Below are positions 35,801 through 48,394 of a stretch of 64,000 nucleotides of DNA, in pieces (the first letter of the stretch is position 1; every line of letters begins with the position of its first letter). The DNA is from Hirudinaria manillensis (Eukaryota > Annelida > Clitellata > Hirudinida > Hirudinidae): contig CM067526.1 in assembly GCA_034509925.1 (NCBI GenBank), positions 12,354,010 to 12,418,009 on the forward strand, given 5' to 3'. The translations under genes and the position numbers were made by a program. A model generated the notes under the pieces. It did no database searches. It was not told the origin of the DNA and was given only the letters and a program-made list of their open reading frames with translations.

Positions 35801-37747
35801 TAAAATGTGCCATTGCTGTGCATTGCTTGCAAGCTAGATTATTAGTATTGCAAAGATAAGATTGAATTTCGGGTGAGAACAAAGTGAGGGTTAGAAATGA
35901 TTTTGTTTAAATGAAATTTATTGAAAAAAGATTTTAACTAATTTGTACTAAATTATCTTGTCAACCAACTTGAACATAAGGGAGTTCCAAGATTTGACTT
36001 GTTGATAACTCATCTTTGGAAGGGCTATGCATCTTCGATGCTAGTTTGTTTCAGAATTCAAATTTATCACTAACAAACCATTCTTTATCAAAACATTTCA
36101 TTTTGCTTACATTTCTATGGTTTTTAATATTTTATTTTTACAATTAACAATTTTTAGCTGAAAAACTATAACTAATTATAACAAATAATGGCAACAGAGT
36201 GCCTTAGGCAGGGAGATTTATACACGATAATCTATCGAACTACAAACCTTGTTCTTCAGAGAGCTTTTTTTCTTCCAGGGCCAATGCTTTTTCCCTGCAA
36301 ACAAAGATGCATGAATCTCAACCTATGTCAACTGGTCAAAAAAATAAAATATTCAGAATAAGATTATCCAACATTTGAAGCTTCTGCCACATTTCTTTTA
36401 GAGAATCCCCTGTCGATTCTGTTGATTTTACGAGCTCTAATTCCTTTTTGAGATGTCTATCGTGATAAAAATGGTTGAAATAATTTAACAATAAGACCAT
36501 TATTAACTTTTAATTCAAGGATAAAAAAAAATAAATAAACCAACAAATGAGTCATTATTATTGTTGTTTTGCTAAAATGATTACTTGTATTTATCTGCCA
36601 AGTCTGTGATCATTGACTTGAGTTCTTCTATTCTCTCTGTAACCAATCTCCTGACTATCACATCTCCAGGAGTCTCATCCTTGTCTCCTCTTTTTCTTCT
36701 AATATTAATAATGATATATTATAAAAAAAATATTTAAACATTATTTAATCAAACTATTCAAGTAAAAATATTAATGAGATCACAGAGTAGTCTTAATAAA
36801 TCAAGTAACCAAAGGAATACAGGAAGCTTAAAATATAATCATCTTCAATGAACTTACCTTGATGTCCCAGCCTTCTCTAACATTTCTTGATATTGTCTAG
36901 CACAGTTCTAAAAGTGTCAAGATTAAATCAAGAATTAGAAGATCAAGTAGTTAAAGCACAGTGCTATAGTAAACCAATCACTTAAATCACTAAATTCGCT
37001 CAACCAACAATTTGAGAAAACCAATCTCCAGGTCTTCCTGTATCTACAAAAGGCTTGAGAGATCTGCTCACTGAGACCCTACATGAAATAGTAAATTTAA
37101 GATGCCATAAATAAATAAATACACGATAAAAAAATTTAAATGAGGCAGATGGTATGCACCAAAATATAATTTATTGCTTTAATCAATATATACATTTGCC
37201 ATGCATTTAAAATGTTTACAAAAGCCCCACCAATTCTGATTTCCACTCCTCATTACAGCACTGGCTAAAGCTAATCTCTCCCTTGTGGACCAAACATCTA
37301 CTGGGCCCTTATGCAGTTTATCACCTGAAATGTCACAATAAATAATCAAATAGTATTACATACATTTTAATAAATAAATTGGATTGGCACCTAATAAAAT
37401 CTAATAATTGTAATGAGTTAAAAAAACTTCAACATTCGATAATATCTTATCAATATTTGATAAACATATATTTTTACTTTGATGTTGTAAAGACAACCTA
37501 GGATGTGTAATATCTAAGAATAAATTGTGAATTTTGAAGTAACTTATATTAGAGCTGGTTAAGTATCACTTTGATTTTGTTTAAAATTAACTTTGTCATG
37601 AAGTTTCAACTTTAATGTACTGATGCCGTAATTATTGAGAATTTGTGATTTAAAGCCACTAAGTGTTTCTGCATTTGTTGGTGATTAAATACTGCCAATC
37701 GCTACTGCTTTTCACATAAAAATCTACTTACTGATGGTTTCATTCAT
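32864..37747 (-). CDS. BRD8: Bromodomain-containing protein 8 (TIP60/NuA4 subunit)
   Basis: A gene of roughly 15 exons on the minus strand. The start is ATG at 37747 in a 16-bp coding exon (MNETI). It continues in exons 37324-37231, 37078-37009 and 36907-36858, which give the SANT-like N-terminus (GPVDVWSTRERLALASAVM, SRSLKPFVDTGRPGDWFSQ, NCARQYQEMLEKAG). Coiled-coil exons follow at 36.7-36.25 kb (DVIVRRLVTERIEELKSMI; LKKELELVKS). Acidic linker exons lie at 35.73-34.44 kb. A C-terminal bromodomain at about 33.75-33.1 kb (VWKKAIMLVWRAISNHKFAN; IAPGYHNVIFK; EFQRDMMLMFTNALMYN) and a basic tail ending KKRRH complete it. This order matches vertebrate BRD8, a chromatin-reading subunit of the NuA4/TIP60 acetyltransferase complex. 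Middle exon borders are approximate. The linker near 34.45-34.87 kb is Glu/Asp-rich, with local GC content well above its surroundings. Confidence 0.92.
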
Positions 37748-38056
37748 CCTGAATAATAGATTAATTTACGAGATTTTCATCGGACAAAATTATCGCCTGC
37801 CTACAATATTCAAAAACATATAATCATAACAAACATCATATTCTCATAAAAAGGTAAAATTGAATTGTATAAATGTTAACATTTATTAATGTCACTTTAA
37901 TATTTATGAAGTTTTTATTGCAGCCTCGTTAGAAAAAAAAACTATTCCTACAATTCATATCTTTGCTATCAATGTATTATCGTTGGTTTTTAAAATATCC
38001 GATAAGCTGCGGATGGATAGCGAATAAATAATATTTTGTACTAAAGGCAGCAAATT
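37748..38056. promoter_or_regulatory. Bidirectional promoter region between BRD8 and UTP23
   Basis: 309 bp separate the divergent start codons. No TATA box stands out; the sequence is AT-rich with a poly-A/T run near 37932. Sharing of a promoter is inferred from the spacing. Confidence 0.5.
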
Positions 38057-39436
38057 ATGACTAACATAAAACGTCAAAAACACGCAAGGCGCACGCTCAC
38101 ATTCTACAAGTCTAATTATGGTTTCGTTCCTCCTTTTAAGATTTTGGTTGATGGGACATTCTGCAAACAAGCTCTTGCGTTCAAAGTTAATATAATGGAG
38201 CAACTTCCCAAATATATGGACGCCCAAGTCATTTTAATAACAACAGCTTGTGCTAAAGCAGAATGTGCAGCTTTTGGTTCAAAACCAGGTACTGTTGTTT
38301 GCTATAAATTTGTTTTTGACAACTTATCGAGGCATTTGTTTTACTTTTACTTAGCTAGCGTTATATCTAAAGAACAATCAATTACTTTTGTTTGTAATAT
38401 CTGTTTGTAAATATAATTACCAGTATATTACAAAAAACCTTTAAAATTTATTATTCAAGAGCTTCCATTGTATGGAGCAAATAAAGTCATCAGCCAGTAT
38501 GCTGTGGAACCATGTGGCCACGATACACCAGTGTCTCCGAGTGCCTGTTTCATGAGGATGGCACGAAAGAAGAATCATTATTTCATCGCTACACAGGCAT
38601 GTTCATAATTTGTAAAAATTATTAACTTGGACTATTTATTTGGGAGTAGATGAGATAAAAGTATTATAGTGCTTTCACTAGAGCTAACTTCAACTTGTAT
38701 TAATGGAACAATTATGGAAAATTATTGTTATTCTTTCAGTTTTTGTATAAGCTTCATTTTAATTATCTGTCTCTTAACAGTTTTTGTATTATAATTATCA
38801 AATCATTATCCAAACTATTAAGCGATTTAAAGCATTGTGAGCGAACTCAATAAAAATGAATTTGTCGGTTGTCGTGGCAGGAAAGGGCACTGAGCGAGAA
38901 GCTGCGAGAGATGCCCGGAGTCCCTCTGCTCTACTTGGCACACAACTCCATCAACTTGGAAGCCCCTTCTGCCAAATCTACCAAACGAGCAGACACAAAT
39001 CTCCAAAAGAAGTTACAAGATCCCCATCAAAATCTGGACGAGTTGAAAAAGGCAATACAAGCTGAGGTATGTTGAGCTAAGTTTCTATTTGGTACTTTGA
39101 ATATTATTCATTGATAGTTCTTGCTCATTCTATAACTTTATGTTTTCCATGGTTATGACTTTAAGTTATTTATTGCAATTGTAAGATAATGTTGTCTTAA
39201 GTGTAAGAAATTAGTGGGCCGTGTGTAGCTTGCAATTTACTAATCACCGATTATAGCAACCTACGGTTCCTGCCAAGAAAAAACGGAAAGGACCGAAGAA
39301 TCCAAATCCTCTTTCATGCAAGAAAAAGAAAAAGACCCAACTTCCAATCCTTGTGAAGGACACGGACGAACCAAAGACAAGGAGAAGAAACAGGAAGCAC
39401 AAGAAGACAATTAATACAGAAACAGTGCAAATTTAG
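38057..39436 (+). CDS. UTP23: rRNA-processing protein UTP23
   Basis: Four exons (38057-38288, 38460-38596, 38881-39066, 39257-39436) join in frame to 244 residues, close to human UTP23 (249). The start MTNIKRQKHARRTLTFYKSN and DGTFCKQAL identify the PIN-like fold of the UTP23/FCF1 group. A Cys/His zinc site (C...EPCGHDTP...C) and HYFIATQ follow. The basic tail with NPNPLSCKKKKK is typical of UTP23. Its family role is assembly of the 90S small-subunit processome and release of snR30/U17 in the nucleolus. PIN catalytic acids are not all evident, as is usual for UTP23. The second intron (38597-38880) appears to use a GC donor, because no GT alternative keeps the frame. Confidence 0.93.
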
Positions 39437-39462
39437 ATCTATTCAGACTTGCATTAATGTAT

Positions 39463-39468
39463 AATAAA
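39463..39468 (+). terminator. Polyadenylation signal of UTP23
   Basis: AATAAA 27 bp after the UTP23 stop codon. Confidence 0.6.
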
Positions 39469-40404
39469 TCACCATTTTTGTTGTTATTATGAATGATGGG
39501 AGTCATAACTCTTGTGAGTAAGTAATGCTGGGGGTTAGATCATGTTGATGATGCCCGGAGGTCTTTTTGGAATGGTTTGAGAACCATTTGCATAACATTG
39601 TTTAAAAAATGCCACCATAAATCATTGTATCAAGCCTTTGCAAGGGATATCTGGCCTTACTGGATCAAATTTGTGGAATTCAAAATCAAAGATTCTGACA
39701 TTGATTGGTTGTGAAGGCCTATGGAAAGCAAGCATCTTTAAACCTGAGCTATCATCATGTATTGAAAATTGGTTTTGTCTTATAATTGCGATAAGTCGGC
39801 AATTAGCTTACAGAATGATTTCGGTTAGTAGTAAATCATGGAATCAGCTGAAACCCTTGGTTTAACCTTGAAATAATACTGAGGTTAGTTACTCCATCCG
39901 GGTGGAAAAGCCGCTTCTGGAATGATATGCGATCATTCCAATCACCTGTGATAATTATTCTGGCTTCGGTAGTAATGGAGTTATAGAGAACAGTTTGTGC
40001 CGTGCGCTTTTAATGTTTATTATGCTAAAAAATCACTTGAGGGAGAAATTTAATAATTTTGTCGCTGTTTAAATTAAAATACGTCGAGGCGACGTTCGTT
40101 CAAAATTCAGCTAATTAGAGCTAACTGAGACCTAAACTCAGTATGGAAAGTCACTCAGTACGGTAGGACACGTGAAATTAAGTATTCGCAATACGTTTTA
40201 GACTTGCAGTACAACGTCCGTCTTCAGAGAGTACCACTTTTTTGTCTCTTTCGATTAAATGATAATCCAGAAAAAAATATCGGATTTCAAAGCACGCCAG
40301 CTATACAACTCGACTGAAGTGCCAAAATGAACTGCTCTGTGGTGCAAGAGTTGTACTTAGCCAGAAGCCGGTTGGATCAATTCCCCCCATAGCCGGGATA
40401 AATA
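39469..40404. other. Convergent UTP23-TFAP2 intergenic region
   Basis: About 0.9 kb without a recognised exon. A TTTATT at 40016-40021 may be the minus-strand polyadenylation signal of TFAP2, giving a 3' UTR of about 0.4 kb. Confidence 0.45.
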
Positions 40405-43400
40405 CTACTTCCGTGACAACTTCAAATCATCCTTGTCTTTGTTCTTCATCATTTCCGAGCTCAGCCGATGGTGAGTAGTCGACTGCGCCGCTACCACGCA
40501 GTTAGTGGACATGACCGACGAAGACGACGACGTCGATGAGCTAGCTTGGGCGGCCGCTTTATCGACGGCTTTAAGCATCTCGGCCAGATAATTCTGAACG
40601 GCTGTCATGGCGGCCACTATGGCTGGCGAGCCGAATCCGTGAGTGATGAGAGAATAGTGAGTCAGATGACGCTGTAGGGATGGTTCTAAGATTGGCTGGG
40701 GTCGAGTATTCCCTAACGGCGACCTGTCCTGATTGAGCAGGTCAACCAGTTCTTTGATTATTTGTCTAAATATAAAAAATAACATTTGCATTTAGATTTC
40801 GGTCATCTCGTAACCTGAATTTATTTAGCGTGTGATTCTTACTTGGTTGCTAAAATCATTTGTTTTCGATGGGAGTAGTCGGCTGGATCGCTGCAATGGA
40901 GTCTTGTATTGTAGTCGGCTACCTGTCTGGCTGGAAATTCAGTTTCGCAGAGATAGCCAAAGTCTCTTGCCAATCTAACCGCTTCGCCTGAAACGTTGCC
41001 AGTCAAACGTAACACCAGACAAACCAAATTACTTTCCTAATTGTTTAAAATTAAAATTTTAAGAAAAATAATTTCCTAAGTTCGTAATAAATTCGTTATG
41101 AATTGTGTTACCTTCAACGAGAGAAGTCAGGAGAGTGACCGTAGCTGCTTTGCGCCTTCCAGCCGGGAGACTCAATCCAATTTTTTCCAGTTTCTCTCTC
41201 AAAGCTCTTCCACCATTCTTGGATTTTGCTCTTTCGATGGTAAAAATGAGTCCGTGAGATTAAAAGAAGTTAATAAAGAGCTAGAATCTTAACATGCTTA
41301 ACTAAACTTAACTAATTACATAATTCAGATATTTAAATTATAATGGGAGACAATTAATTCCAGCCAAATCAATGCAAACCTTCTAAGAACCCCTCCCAGC
41401 AGCGAAGCGTTCAAACATTCGGGGGGCATCAGACGACGTTGGACCTCGGCCACGGTGACCTTGTATTTCGAAGTTGAACTCAGCAGGGAAAGTCGTCCGG
41501 GGACGGAGCAGAAAAGATCCGTAGGGGCGATTCCACCCGATATGGCCAGCAGCTGGCCGTGAATCTTACCCCCCAGAATGGACCCACCGCTTCCCCCGTG
41601 ACGGGAATGTTCCGAGAGTCCGCCGAAGCACCCTGACCCGTTGACTAATAGATTTTCAGGCTTTCTCGAAGCCACTGAAAATTTGAGTTATTTATTTTGA
41701 AGTTCTTGAAATATTCTCGCGCGCATGAATATTTATTCATCAATTTATGCATAATTTATGACGAACCGTGTTTTCTTATCACAGAGCTGTGGTCGGTCAA
41801 ATAGACCCCCATGTCTTCCAATGGAACCTTGAATTGATTTGAATCAGATTTACTCGATTTTATTAATAAATAAATAAATTAATTTGTAAATGTTTCTTAA
41901 ATAACAAACGAAAATAGCCAATTATTTGAGATTTAAACGGAATTAAATGAAAAAAGAAGTCTACCAAATGAACGAACGACAGCTCAATGTGTCAAACCTG
42001 CGAAGAATCGTCAATGGGATGAAGGGTTATCCCACTCTGGAGAGCAAAGTGGAGCGTGGCGTCTGCAAAGTCGTGACTGGGTCGGGATTGGAAGAACAAA
42101 TCCTGTCTGGAATGGGCTCCGGAATTGGTCATGTAGGCTCCCCCGGCCGGACCCGGGTACATGGACGCGGAGGGAGTCTTTCCACCATCGCTGTTGCAGA
42201 TCTTTCTCGAATCTGCCGAAACGTCGTAGGACTTGAAAGTATCGGAATTCGAACTCAGAAAGCCCTGATGGGCGGTCGGATGGTGTGGAAAGTACTGCTG
42301 GTGGGATCCATTGTAGTGGTGGTTGAAATACGGATCGCCGGCAGTGGAAAACTCGATGGACGAGCCGTGGTGGGGTTGGGGTGGAACCGCGTAGGGAGGA
42401 GGGAAGTAAGGTGGCTGGAAGTCCGAGTTGGCGGAGTTGGGAGTGTGTCTCAGGCGATGATGGTGATGGTGCGTAGGAAGAGGATTCGATATTCCGGGTG
42501 GAAAGGTCGAGGTCATGTCATTCTGCAGTTGATCGTGCATCGCCTGATGACCCAATGGAAATTCCCTTCTTTCCTGAAGATAGAAAAATTTGGAATTAAA
42601 CAAAAAATATATTAATTCATACTCAGTGAAAGACTGAGTGCCTCATCGCGTCTCTGAAACCAGAATGACATTGGAGTAGTCCAAGAAGCCCCAAGTTAAA
42701 CTTTTGTATGAACAGGTTTTGATAATTATTTGTACAAGTGCTTTAAAGACAATTTAATAAGTTTTGTTTTAATTATTTTGTTTATTATTAAATATCTCCA
42801 TTCTTGGAAGGAATATGCGGTGGTATACTATAGTATAATACAATTTATAATATAGTATAATATATTATACTAATATTATATCACTTAAATAATTTTTTTA
42901 AAATCAAATAAATTTAAATTCTAAATATTTAATATATTGATTTCATCATAAATTAGATGTAAATGATGTAATCAATCCTCTACAAATCAAAAACAATCTT
43001 AATAATGCATGTGGTAATGGGGATAACTGAGGCATCAAGATTTATTTGTTAAATTATAATTAATTATGTTAATTAATTATTCCAATGTACTTAATTATTC
43101 AAATGTTAATTACAATAAATTATGTTAATTAATGATTTAATTATAATTAATCACAACTTGATTACAATTAATTGCCATTTAATTATAATTAATTGCGTTA
43201 ATTAATTATTCCAATTCAACGAATTCTAGCAAACACAAGGCGTAGTAAAACATTACGAATGTAAACCGTCCAATTGTAACGAATTATTCCTACGCGATTC
43301 TGAGATTTTTTTTTGTTAATTATCGGTCAATTGAGGTATTAAACTCGTCTGCTGCCAATTCGCGCCCAATATTTGGCAACAGTCCGTGACGGGCAGTACA

Positions 43401-44222
43401 CGATAAGTGTCATGCTTGCCTTTATTTTTAACACAATATTTTATAAATTAATAATAATAATTATTACTATTATTATTATTATTATTATTATTAATATTAT
43501 TAATATTATTATTATTATTATTAGTAGTAGTAGTAGTAGTATTAGTATTTACAATTATGACTAATTTTCGATACAATTTAAAATGAAAATCTGGCAATTA
43601 AATTCGAATTTGGCAAAATTAATTTCCACTTATATCTCGGACGCAAAATTTCAGGCATTGAAAATTAAAATTAAAACTCAAATTTAATTCCTCAATTTTT
43701 AAAATTCTGAAAAAAAGAACAAAAAAAAACACAGTTTTTCTGGAAATTCCCGGAAAGCCGGAAAGTTTCGTTTTTCCTTCTTCCGTTTCTCGTCCTCGAT
43801 CCTTCGTACGTCTTTGATGGCACTTCACGTGACGTTAATTTGAGCGACTGGAAACTCTTGGAGCGTGTGGAATTATATTTTAATTATGCGAATTAATACA
43901 AAAATGGCTGCTACGAGTGCCTCCAATTAAAACGAGCCACGTCGTCTTTTCCTCTTCCAGGTCGGCTGCTCATTGGAGGAGGGAAAGTTGATTCCAGGTC
44001 GATGCTCCGTGGTTTCACGGATCCCTTTCCGATGTTTTAAGGTGGTGCTGTGACTTATGACAACGAATGTCATTATGGCTTTTACGAACGTCACTATCAT
44101 CATGTATTTATATTTGGCAATAATTATTTATATTATTAATTAATAATTATTTAATGTAATAATATCACCACCACCGTAGGGTATTTATAATTAAAAATTA
44201 TTAATTTAATTAAAAATTTAAC

Positions 44223-44278
<56 letters not shown>

Positions 44279-45429
44279 CAACAATAATAATAATAATAAT
44301 AATATCATTGTTGTAATAATGTTTTTAACTAACAATGACAACGTAAACACGTTTCAGAAACTCTTGTGATTCTGCTCAGGGGCAAATTCCCCTCGAATTC
44401 GATCCAATATCGAAAATCTCGGCTTAAGTCCTTAGCAGAAGAATAAGTGGAGATTTTATGATTTATTGAACAAAAAAATTAATAATTGAAGAATTTTTAA
44501 AAATAATATTTAATAGTAATATTAATAATTTTAACCTTTAATAGTAAAATACGAATGGAACAGTTTTCACAAATTTAATAAATAATAATAATTGTAAATA
44601 ATAATAATAAGTATAATTATAAATAATAATAATTGTAAATAATAATAAGTATAATTATAAATAATAATAATTGTAAATAATAATAAGTATAATTATAAAT
44701 AATAATTATAAATAATAATAAGTATAATTATAAATAATAATAAGTATAATTATAAATAATAATAAGTATAATTATAAATAATAATAAGTATAATTATAAA
44801 TAATAATAAGTATAATTAACGCGCTCGACATAAAATGCCTTGTGAATGTTAACTATGACCCTATGTCGACCCCATATGTTAATCAATCGTGTTTATTTGA
44901 CCTCAAAACTAAAATATAAACTGAACGGCATGCGTATGATTTAACATTATTAAACAAATTTAAAAAATAATACTTTTACAGATTAAATTTAAAATACTTA
45001 ATAATCGATTTAATAATAAATTTACTTTATATTTATAAAACCAGGAGATGCGCGGACGCAAAACTCCCAGACACTCAAAAAGTACGTGCCCGAATTGACC
45101 CATTTCGGGCCAATCGCAGGTATCACCCCACCCTCGGGTGCAATGGGTGGACCTCACCTGGGTGAGCCGCCTACCTGATCACGGCTGCACCTGCACCAGG
45201 TTAGTATGATTTCTGGTGCCACTTGTGGCACGTTTATGGACTACGGTTGACTTCAATCGTGGTGCGCGGAAGATTTTAGATTTAAGAAGAAATAAATTTA
45301 TAATTTATAAAAAAATATTATTTAAAATTTTATTTATTTTATTTTCAAAAATGAATTTCTGGCAAACCATCGTCACTGTGTACATTGAATGCGATGTCAG
45401 CTTTTCCAAACTGGGTTTAAATATGTTTC

Positions 45430-45475
<46 letters not shown>

Positions 45476-45825
45476 GTAATAATAATTGTTTAAAGTTATA
45501 TTAATGCAATGATTCTACTTATTAATCTCAAATTATACTTTTACAATTCCACATTTTGTGTCCAAATATTAGATGGATACATCCGAAATTTTAGTTTGAA
45601 TAAAAGTGAATTAACAGATTAAATGTAAAATAATTGCTCTTTACGAAGGTGGGATAAATAACCATCATCATCACTATAATCATCATCGTCACCGCCATCA
45701 TCATCATCGCCACCGCCATCATTATCATCATCACCGCCATTATCATTATCATCATAAACTAATTCACAAGCGAACAAGTCTCAACTAACCTGCCAAGAAT
45801 TCGTGTCCAGAGCCAAAAAGGACAT
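40405..45825 (-). CDS. TFAP2: AP-2 family transcription factor
   Basis: Seven coding exons on the minus strand (45825-45790, 42573-41998, 41828-41768, 41674-41380, 41230-41112, 40987-40843, 40765-40405) join in frame to 530 residues. The start [12 protein letters not shown] resembles an alternative vertebrate TFAP2A first exon and ends at the same splice phase. The N-terminal half is His/Pro/Ser-rich with the transactivation motif [29 protein letters not shown] follows. The highly conserved DNA-binding and helix-span-helix dimerisation region carries [58 protein letters not shown] and [14 protein letters not shown]. The C-terminus is Ser-rich and short. AP-2 proteins bind GCCNNNGGC sites as dimers in the nucleus and act in ectoderm and neural development. 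Intron 1 (3.2 kb) is large and microsatellite-rich. The paralogue letter cannot be assigned. Confidence 0.95.
43455..43544. repeat. (ATT)n/(TAG)n compound microsatellite in TFAP2 intron 1
   Basis: An ATT run passes directly into a TAG run. Confidence 0.85.
44226..44303. repeat. (AAT)n microsatellite in TFAP2 intron 1
   Basis: About 25 AAT units with an AAC interruption. Confidence 0.9.
44575..44818. repeat. AT-rich minisatellite in TFAP2 intron 1
   Basis: AATAATAATAAGTATAATTA and the related AATAATAATTGTAAATAATA alternate, then the first type continues alone. About ten units, period about 22-40 bp. Confidence 0.85.
45045..45160 (-). mobile_element. Degenerate non-LTR retrotransposon C-terminal fragment
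   Basis: The minus-strand translation contains [13 protein letters not shown] after Cys residues. This resembles the C-terminal 'H-L-EC' motif near the end of many LINE ORF2 proteins. The fragment is short, has no other recognisable domain and lies in TFAP2 intron 1. Confidence 0.35.
45435..45480. repeat. (AAT)n microsatellite
   Basis: About 12 AAT units. Confidence 0.85.
45660..45756. repeat. CAT/CAC/CGC trinucleotide tract
   Basis: Interrupted CATCAT, CACCGC and TATCAT triplets, ending 34 bp before the splice donor of TFAP2 exon 1. Confidence 0.8.
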
Positions 45826-45837
45826 GATTGTGACGAA

Positions 45838-45875
45838 GGTCCAGAGTTCGAATCTCAGCTCCTCCAAACCTGTTG
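45838..45875 (+). mobile_element. tRNA-like B-box/SINE trace in TFAP2 5' leader
   Basis: GGTCCAGAGTTCGAATCTCA followed by GCTCCTCC matches the T-arm (B-box) and 3' acceptor style of tRNA-derived SINEs. No A-box or complete tRNA fold is present upstream. Confidence 0.35.
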
Positions 45876-46359
45876 CATGGCGCCTGGAAATGATGGAGAA
45901 AGCATCTCTTCAACGTAACCAAACAGGACTTTCTCCAGCAACGCCGAGCGAAGATTTTTAATTTCTTAAAATTTCTCCACATCCTCCTTGTTTGTGCTTA
46001 TCAAACAAAAACCCCGTCGGCAATATTTGGCCATGACAGTAAGCCGGCGAAAGAAAAATCTATCTTTCATGTTTTCCTCGATGGAAAAGACTCGTCCATC
46101 GTTTCAATTCCAGGCAAACGCTCGTAAATTGGAAAAAATATTCTCTGAAATAACCGCACGGCTACTCACCTCGCTAGTGGGGCTTCCTTCTCCCGTCAAA
46201 CTTCGACAACGTCCGAGCAATCGGGAGACTGGAAATGGGAGTAGGTCGAGGAAAACCAACAGAGTTCCGACCGGAGTCGCTTCATTAGGGAGTTAATTGC
46301 GCGCCAGAGACGAGATGCGCCTGCGTTCCTAGCGCTAGCTGTGCGTGACGGAGCCAGTT

Positions 46360-46365
46360 CTTATA
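46360..46365 (-). promoter_or_regulatory. TATA-like box, candidate TFAP2 promoter
   Basis: CCATATAAGAACTGG on the minus strand lies about 540 bp upstream of the TFAP2 ATG, in a CpG-richer stretch (46290-46390). Confidence 0.35.
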
Positions 46366-47494
46366 TGGAGCCTCCCGGCCAAGTAATCTCAATACATCTC
46401 GCATGTTAATTCGCATTCCTATCCGTCCTTCTATCCGTCCTTCAATCCGGAGATGGAAAAATCATTTCCATCCGAGAGTAAAGAGCGATTGTTAGACGTT
46501 GTAAATCGTGAAAATTGGGTCAATTAGAAGCCCAACGAACGAATGATTCCGCCAGCGCCTCGTACTGTATGAGGAACGACTCATCAACAAGTCCTACTCA
46601 AATATTGTCATTAATTAGTGGGAAAATTAAAAATTATTCCGGACCTACTCGATTAATTATGCATGCAATGTCTCGAGGGCGAGTAGGATGTGCCGCGGGC
46701 TCTCCTTGTAAGGACATTGGCTGCGAGGAATGGCCAAACGATTGATTGGCATCTCCGTGGGAGGGGCTTGTACAGGTGCTTGTGGTCATCGGAGAGAATT
46801 TCAACTCATCCTCTGAACGTTCCAGCGTTCCATTCTGATCGGGAAGTTGGATAAAATAAATTCTGAAGAAGGAAAAATGAAAAATAAAAACGAAGTAATT
46901 GATAAATTAAAATTAAATGTTATTTTGAAAATATTTTCGATTCTTTTTTTTTCTTTTTTAGGAAAAATGAGAAGCAAAAGAACGGGAAATAAGTGAATTA
47001 AAAGTCAGAAAACTATGAAATCATTCTTTGTTAACACTTCATCAGTCACCAACAGGTCGAAGATGAGCTTCAACGTGGAGGCGATTGTGATGATGATGTC
47101 GTGGTTGTATCGATGATGATGATGATGACGGCGACGGTTGTAGCTATTATGATAATGACGAAGATATGATAATTATTCCGTCTCATACTTTGCATGTAAT
47201 TCTTCAGATGATGATGACAGTGCCCTTACGTGGAAACACTAGATACTATGTAATGATGATGGTGATAACGATATGATATGATATGATAACAATTCTATTT
47301 TTATCTCACCCACCATAGATGGTGGTGATGATGACGATAGTCGCCATCATTCGTCTCGAGCAGGTAGATTTTGACGGAAGATGGCGCTTCGTAACATGTC
47401 GTCTGCTCTGATAATGTGCGAATCGTGTCTTCTCGAAAACTACTTTTTAATATTCCCCCTTTCATCGTCATCACTTACGCCGACATCGTCGTCG

Positions 47495-47720
47495 TCATCA
47501 TCATCTTTCATGTTGCCATCATCATCATCATCATCATCACCATCATCACTATCATAGTCATAATCATAACCATCATCACCACTACGACCATACCACTATT
47601 ATCTTCATCATCATCATCATTACCATAGTCATAATCATAATCATCATCATCACCACGACCATACCATAATTATCATCATCATCATCATCATCGTCGTCGT
47701 CGTCGTCGTCATCATCAATG
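47495..47720. repeat. Interrupted CAT/ATC/GTC tract
   Basis: CATCATCAT runs with CACCATCATCAC and CATAGTCATAATC interruptions, ending in GTC repeats. Confidence 0.85.
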
Positions 47721-48093
47721 TCCTTCTGGTGACGGAAGTGACTGATAAGGCATTGAGTCAGTAATTAGGTCGGAGATGGACATGCACATGGTAATTGGAC
47801 CTCCCCAGTTACATTATACATATTCAAAGGGGACACCCCACCTACCCCGTAATAATGCCGACCGGTTTAGATAGAGATCTGTCGATAGAATGTCAGCTGG
47901 AATAGAAAGAACAATGCCGGACGAAAATAATCACTGCCTTGCGTTGTCATGGTGACGGCGATAAGTCCGAGTATCATTTAGTAGCTTGAGAGCCATCTTT
48001 GGATATCCTTCATCCAGATATCTACCTACCATGGCATTCTTCCAGGTGTCTTCCAGAGCCACCTAGCCGCTCATGCATCCATTCATCTGTCCG

Positions 48094-48180
48094 TCCATCC
48101 ATCCATCCATCCATCCATCCATCCATCCATCCATCCATCCATCCATCCATCCATCCATCCATCAATCCATCCATCTATCC
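48094..48180. repeat. (CATC)n microsatellite
   Basis: About 20 CATC units, nearly pure. Confidence 0.9.
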
Positions 48181-48394
48181 CTCCTTCTCTCAATCCTCGT
48201 GTAATATCTTAGGACGACTTTACTGAAATCGATGCCTCTCCATTTCAAAGACGTTCCACGCTTCTCATTTGGAATGAATTTCCAAACAGGACTCTCGTGG
48301 ATCCAGATTTTCCAGGCTGAGATTGAAAGCCGAGAAATACGAGTTGGTGCTGAATTGGAAAGTGGAAAAAGAAACTGGAGACACCACAACTCCT

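Noticed and set aside
41947..42615. Plus-strand 222-codon frame
   Set aside because: It is antisense to TFAP2 exon 2 (42573-41998), whose homology is clear on the minus strand.
45838..45880. Complete tRNA gene
   Set aside because: Only a B-box/T-arm-like motif is present. There is no A-box, D-arm or anticodon arm at proper spacing.
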